Shown one piece after another: positions 63,101-64,000 of a DNA stretch of 64,000 bases. The notes below the pieces were generated by a model. The model saw only the letters and a program-made list of their open reading frames with translations. It had not been told where the DNA came from and ran no database searches. A program made the translations under genes and the position numbers. How positions within the stretch are numbered: position 1 is the first letter of the stretch; every line of letters starts with the position of its first letter. Source of the DNA: Shewanella saliphila (GTDB lineage Bacteria > Pseudomonadota > Gammaproteobacteria > Enterobacterales > Shewanellaceae); contig NZ_BMQV01000018.1 in NCBI RefSeq assembly GCF_014648295.1, positions 1-64,000 of the forward strand, read 5' to 3'.

Positions 63101-64000
63101 CAGTGCTGAAGACATTGCCGCGATGGCAAAAATGATTGGTACCGCAACTAAAACAGCCATGTACTATGCAATGGGGATTACCCAACATACTACCGGCTAT
63201 GACAACGTGGTTTCGACCTCTAATTTACAATTACTCTGTGGCAACATCGGCGTGGTCGGCGGCGGATTAAACCCACTGCGTGGCCAAAGCAACGTGCAAG
63301 GCGCCTGTGATATGGGCGCCTTGCCCGATTTTTATCCGGGTTATCAAAAAATCAATAACCCCGCCAATAACGCCAAATTTGCCCATGCATGGGGTAACAG
63401 CTCATTGCCTGCGACACCCGGCTATGCCGCTACAGAAATCATGCATGCCATCGTCAAAAATAAAATCGATGCCTTGTATATATTGGGTGAAAACCCAGTG
63501 CTGAGCGACCCAGATCAGGCCCATGTGATTGCCGCACTTAAAAAAATTAACTTTATGGTCGTGCAAGATATTTTCTTAACCGAAACCGCCCAAATGGCAC
63601 ATGTGGTACTGCCTGCCAGCGCCTTTGCAGAAAAACAAGGGCACTTCACCAACACCGAACGCCGAGTACAACAACTTCGGGTGGCATTAACCCCACCAGG
63701 TGATGCAATGGTCGACTGGAAGGTCATCCAAATGATCGCTAATAAACTCGATGCCAACTGGCAATATCAAAGTGCCAACGATATTTGGCAAGAAATCAAC
63801 CAGGTTACCCCACAGTATCAAGGCTTAACCTGGGAGCGTCTTGAGCATAAAGTGGATGGTTTACAGTGGCCATGTTTTGATGAAAACCATCCCGGCACAC
63901 CGGTTTTACATAGCGAAACCTTTTTACGCGGTAAAGGCCGAATGATCCCTGTCAGTTATCTATTCCCGGCTGAAATGCCTGATAGTGATTACCCACTAAT
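60132..64000 (+). CDS. formate dehydrogenase catalytic subunit with inserted GltD-like module (3' end beyond window)
   Basis: A partial gene of over 1,289 codons with no stop in the window. Domains in order: an N-terminal 2Fe-2S ferredoxin-like part (CDFSHNQAKQHCNLCQ, residues about 35-50); a GltD-type 4Fe-4S segment (CEAPCQTACPAGVDVQSY, about 113-130); a flavoprotein with two Rossmann loops, GSGPAG at 201-206 and GGGNTA near 331; two 4Fe-4S clusters beginning at Cys634 (CISCGACVEAC) and Cys690 (CVQCGNCVQVC); then the molybdopterin domain, whose own 4Fe-4S starts at Cys726 (CTYCGVGC). The catalytic residue is Cys854 (ARLCHSSS), encoded TGT, so it is not a selenoenzyme. The reaction is probably NAD(P)-linked oxidation of formate or reduction of CO2, with FAD in the same chain. 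AAAGG precedes the ATG. Confidence 0.9.
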   Translation, partial: MIDITIDGVTLSLPQADSLLKAATDAGINIPSLCDFSHNQAKQHCNLCQVQIKNHDGSLRCARACETALETGLDVITQSSYLSKVRQQALNDILSDHFADCEAPCQTACPAGVDVQSYLYHIGKGDHHEAVKVIKQTLPLPLSIGRVCPAFCEAECRRGLVDEPVAIRQLKRHAADLDLNDLESYVPPKAPATNKRVAIIGSGPAGLTAGYYLSNNGHDVTIMESAPKAGGWLRYGIPEYRLPKAILDKEIELLTRNGLKINTSCALGRDTNLTELVANYDAVCLAIGAQKAVPMNYPGSDLQGCYLGVDYLRDYCTDKKLITGKKVAVIGGGNTAIDCARTALRDGADVTLIYRRSREDMPAEPYEIHEAEVEGVKFHFLTNPIENHSDSQGRVSSVTFAKMALGEPDSSGRRSPKATGETFEEAFDTVIPAVSQQVDLDFLEQPGNQIDTGHIALSRWHTFLGCEQTMSAGVEKLFVIGDSRTGPGTAVAAVADGRKAAEAIEGLLKEGLTCHLEPQQFNSRKAKKTASLAANTYPELYPDTARRPRLKMPELNQLTRTVNFAEVELGFKPDKAMQEAMRCLECACQANTDCKLRDYATEYKVDSNSIEQPRARKFKVDNSAPFITFDANRCISCGACVEACHQQSGHNVISFAPNSYQALPDAAGTTDSRRNAPRVGFSASMNDSDCVQCGNCVQVCPTGALVDARDKTQGTHRALTKTSTVCTYCGVGCRVELHVDQTKNRVMRVSGDSDSLVNEGMLCVKGRSGFDFLNSPKRLTTPLIRKNGQLQPASWSEAINYIAEQLKPIKEAAGPSKFAALSSAKCTNEENYLMQKFTRSIMGTNSIDHCARLCHSSSVAGLFDTIGGGAMTNDIPSIKESDVIFIIGSDTTSAHPIIASHIKRAVSQHGARLIVADPKKTTIADSATLYVSHKPGTDVMLLNAIMQQIILNNWQDQDYIDNRVEYYELLKQEVLKPVYNLKNAALLTGVSAEDIAAMAKMIGTATKTAMYYAMGITQHTTGYDNVVSTSNLQLLCGNIGVVGGGLNPLRGQSNVQGACDMGALPDFYPGYQKINNPANNAKFAHAWGNSSLPATPGYAATEIMHAIVKNKIDALYILGENPVLSDPDQAHVIAALKKINFMVVQDIFLTETAQMAHVVLPASAFAEKQGHFTNTERRVQQLRVALTPPGDAMVDWKVIQMIANKLDANWQYQSANDIWQEINQVTPQYQGLTWERLEHKVDGLQWPCFDENHPGTPVLHSETFLRGKGRMIPVSYLFPAEMPDSDYPL

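Noticed and set aside
1..64000. tRNA, rRNA, CRISPR arrays, insertion-sequence transposases and prophage genes
   Set aside because: None was recognised. The group II intron is the only mobile element seen.

Overview
The window looks like a chromosomal segment of a Shewanella-type marine gammaproteobacterium. The evidence is protein similarity recognised by eye: rpiA, maeA, metR, hemG, queG, rsuA, rlhA, a DUF3622 protein, a YehS/DUF1456 protein, abundant cytochrome/TonB/diguanylate-cyclase genes, AT-rich intergenic DNA and CRP/FNR-like palindromes. No database search was possible, so all family names come from motif reading. No tRNA, rRNA, CRISPR array, prophage or plasmid origin was seen.

Layout. 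1-5.2 kb: start of a gene leaving the left edge, a double-cupin ChrR-like protein, pbpG, a degenerate AAA-type ATPase next to an MscS channel, and rpiA. 5.4-7.5 kb: an ECF sigma factor / membrane anti-sigma / DUF4097 operon with ATGA overlaps. 7.6-16.2 kb: rsuA, an M13 metalloprotease lipoprotein, a secreted RelA/SpoT-fold protein, a SUKH-like protein, an HTH/DUF4447-like protein, a GST and a TonB receptor. 16.4-19.8 kb: PH-domain, Nramp-like and serine-hydrolase genes, then yehS. 20-28 kb: maeA, a small conserved protein, a TPR-GGDEF cyclase, queG, dodecin, metR behind MetJ boxes, and an HDOD protein. 28-36 kb: btuB behind a cobalamin riboswitch, small unknowns, rlhA, a phosphoribosyltransferase, a J-domain protein and a DsbA-like oxidoreductase. 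36-46 kb: a GH13 amylase lipoprotein, an aldo-keto reductase/LysR pair, hemG with a cytochrome b561-like partner, and a porin-imelysin-dihaem cytochrome operon that looks like iron uptake. 46-53 kb: small regulators, a GST, a DJ-1/PfpI protein divergent from an OhrR-type MarR regulator, a PAS-GGDEF cyclase and a secreted amidohydrolase. 53-64 kb: a panE-like gene split by an antisense group II intron, a bile-acid-type symporter and class II aldolase divergent from a LysR gene, a SIMPL protein, and a very large formate dehydrogenase fusion that runs off the right edge.

The strongest observations are: (1) a 1,960-bp group II intron whose ends can be placed to the base, because removing it restores the panE reading frame, yet which lies on the opposite strand and so cannot be spliced from panE mRNA; (2) a formate dehydrogenase catalytic subunit with a complete GltD/NfnB-like flavoprotein module inserted; (3) a signal-peptide-bearing RelA/SpoT-fold protein; (4) an ATPase lacking the P-loop lysine paired with an MscS channel; (5) an ECF sigma gene with no canonical start codon; (6) an Nramp-like transporter lacking the DPGN and MPH metal-site motifs. 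Regulatory sites that make direct sense of their genes are the B12 riboswitch before btuB and the tandem met boxes before metR.

Most genes appear as singletons or short operons bounded by clear rho-independent terminators, and these were used to infer transcription units. Start codons were moved downstream wherever a Shine-Dalgarno sequence or the family N-terminus argued for it.
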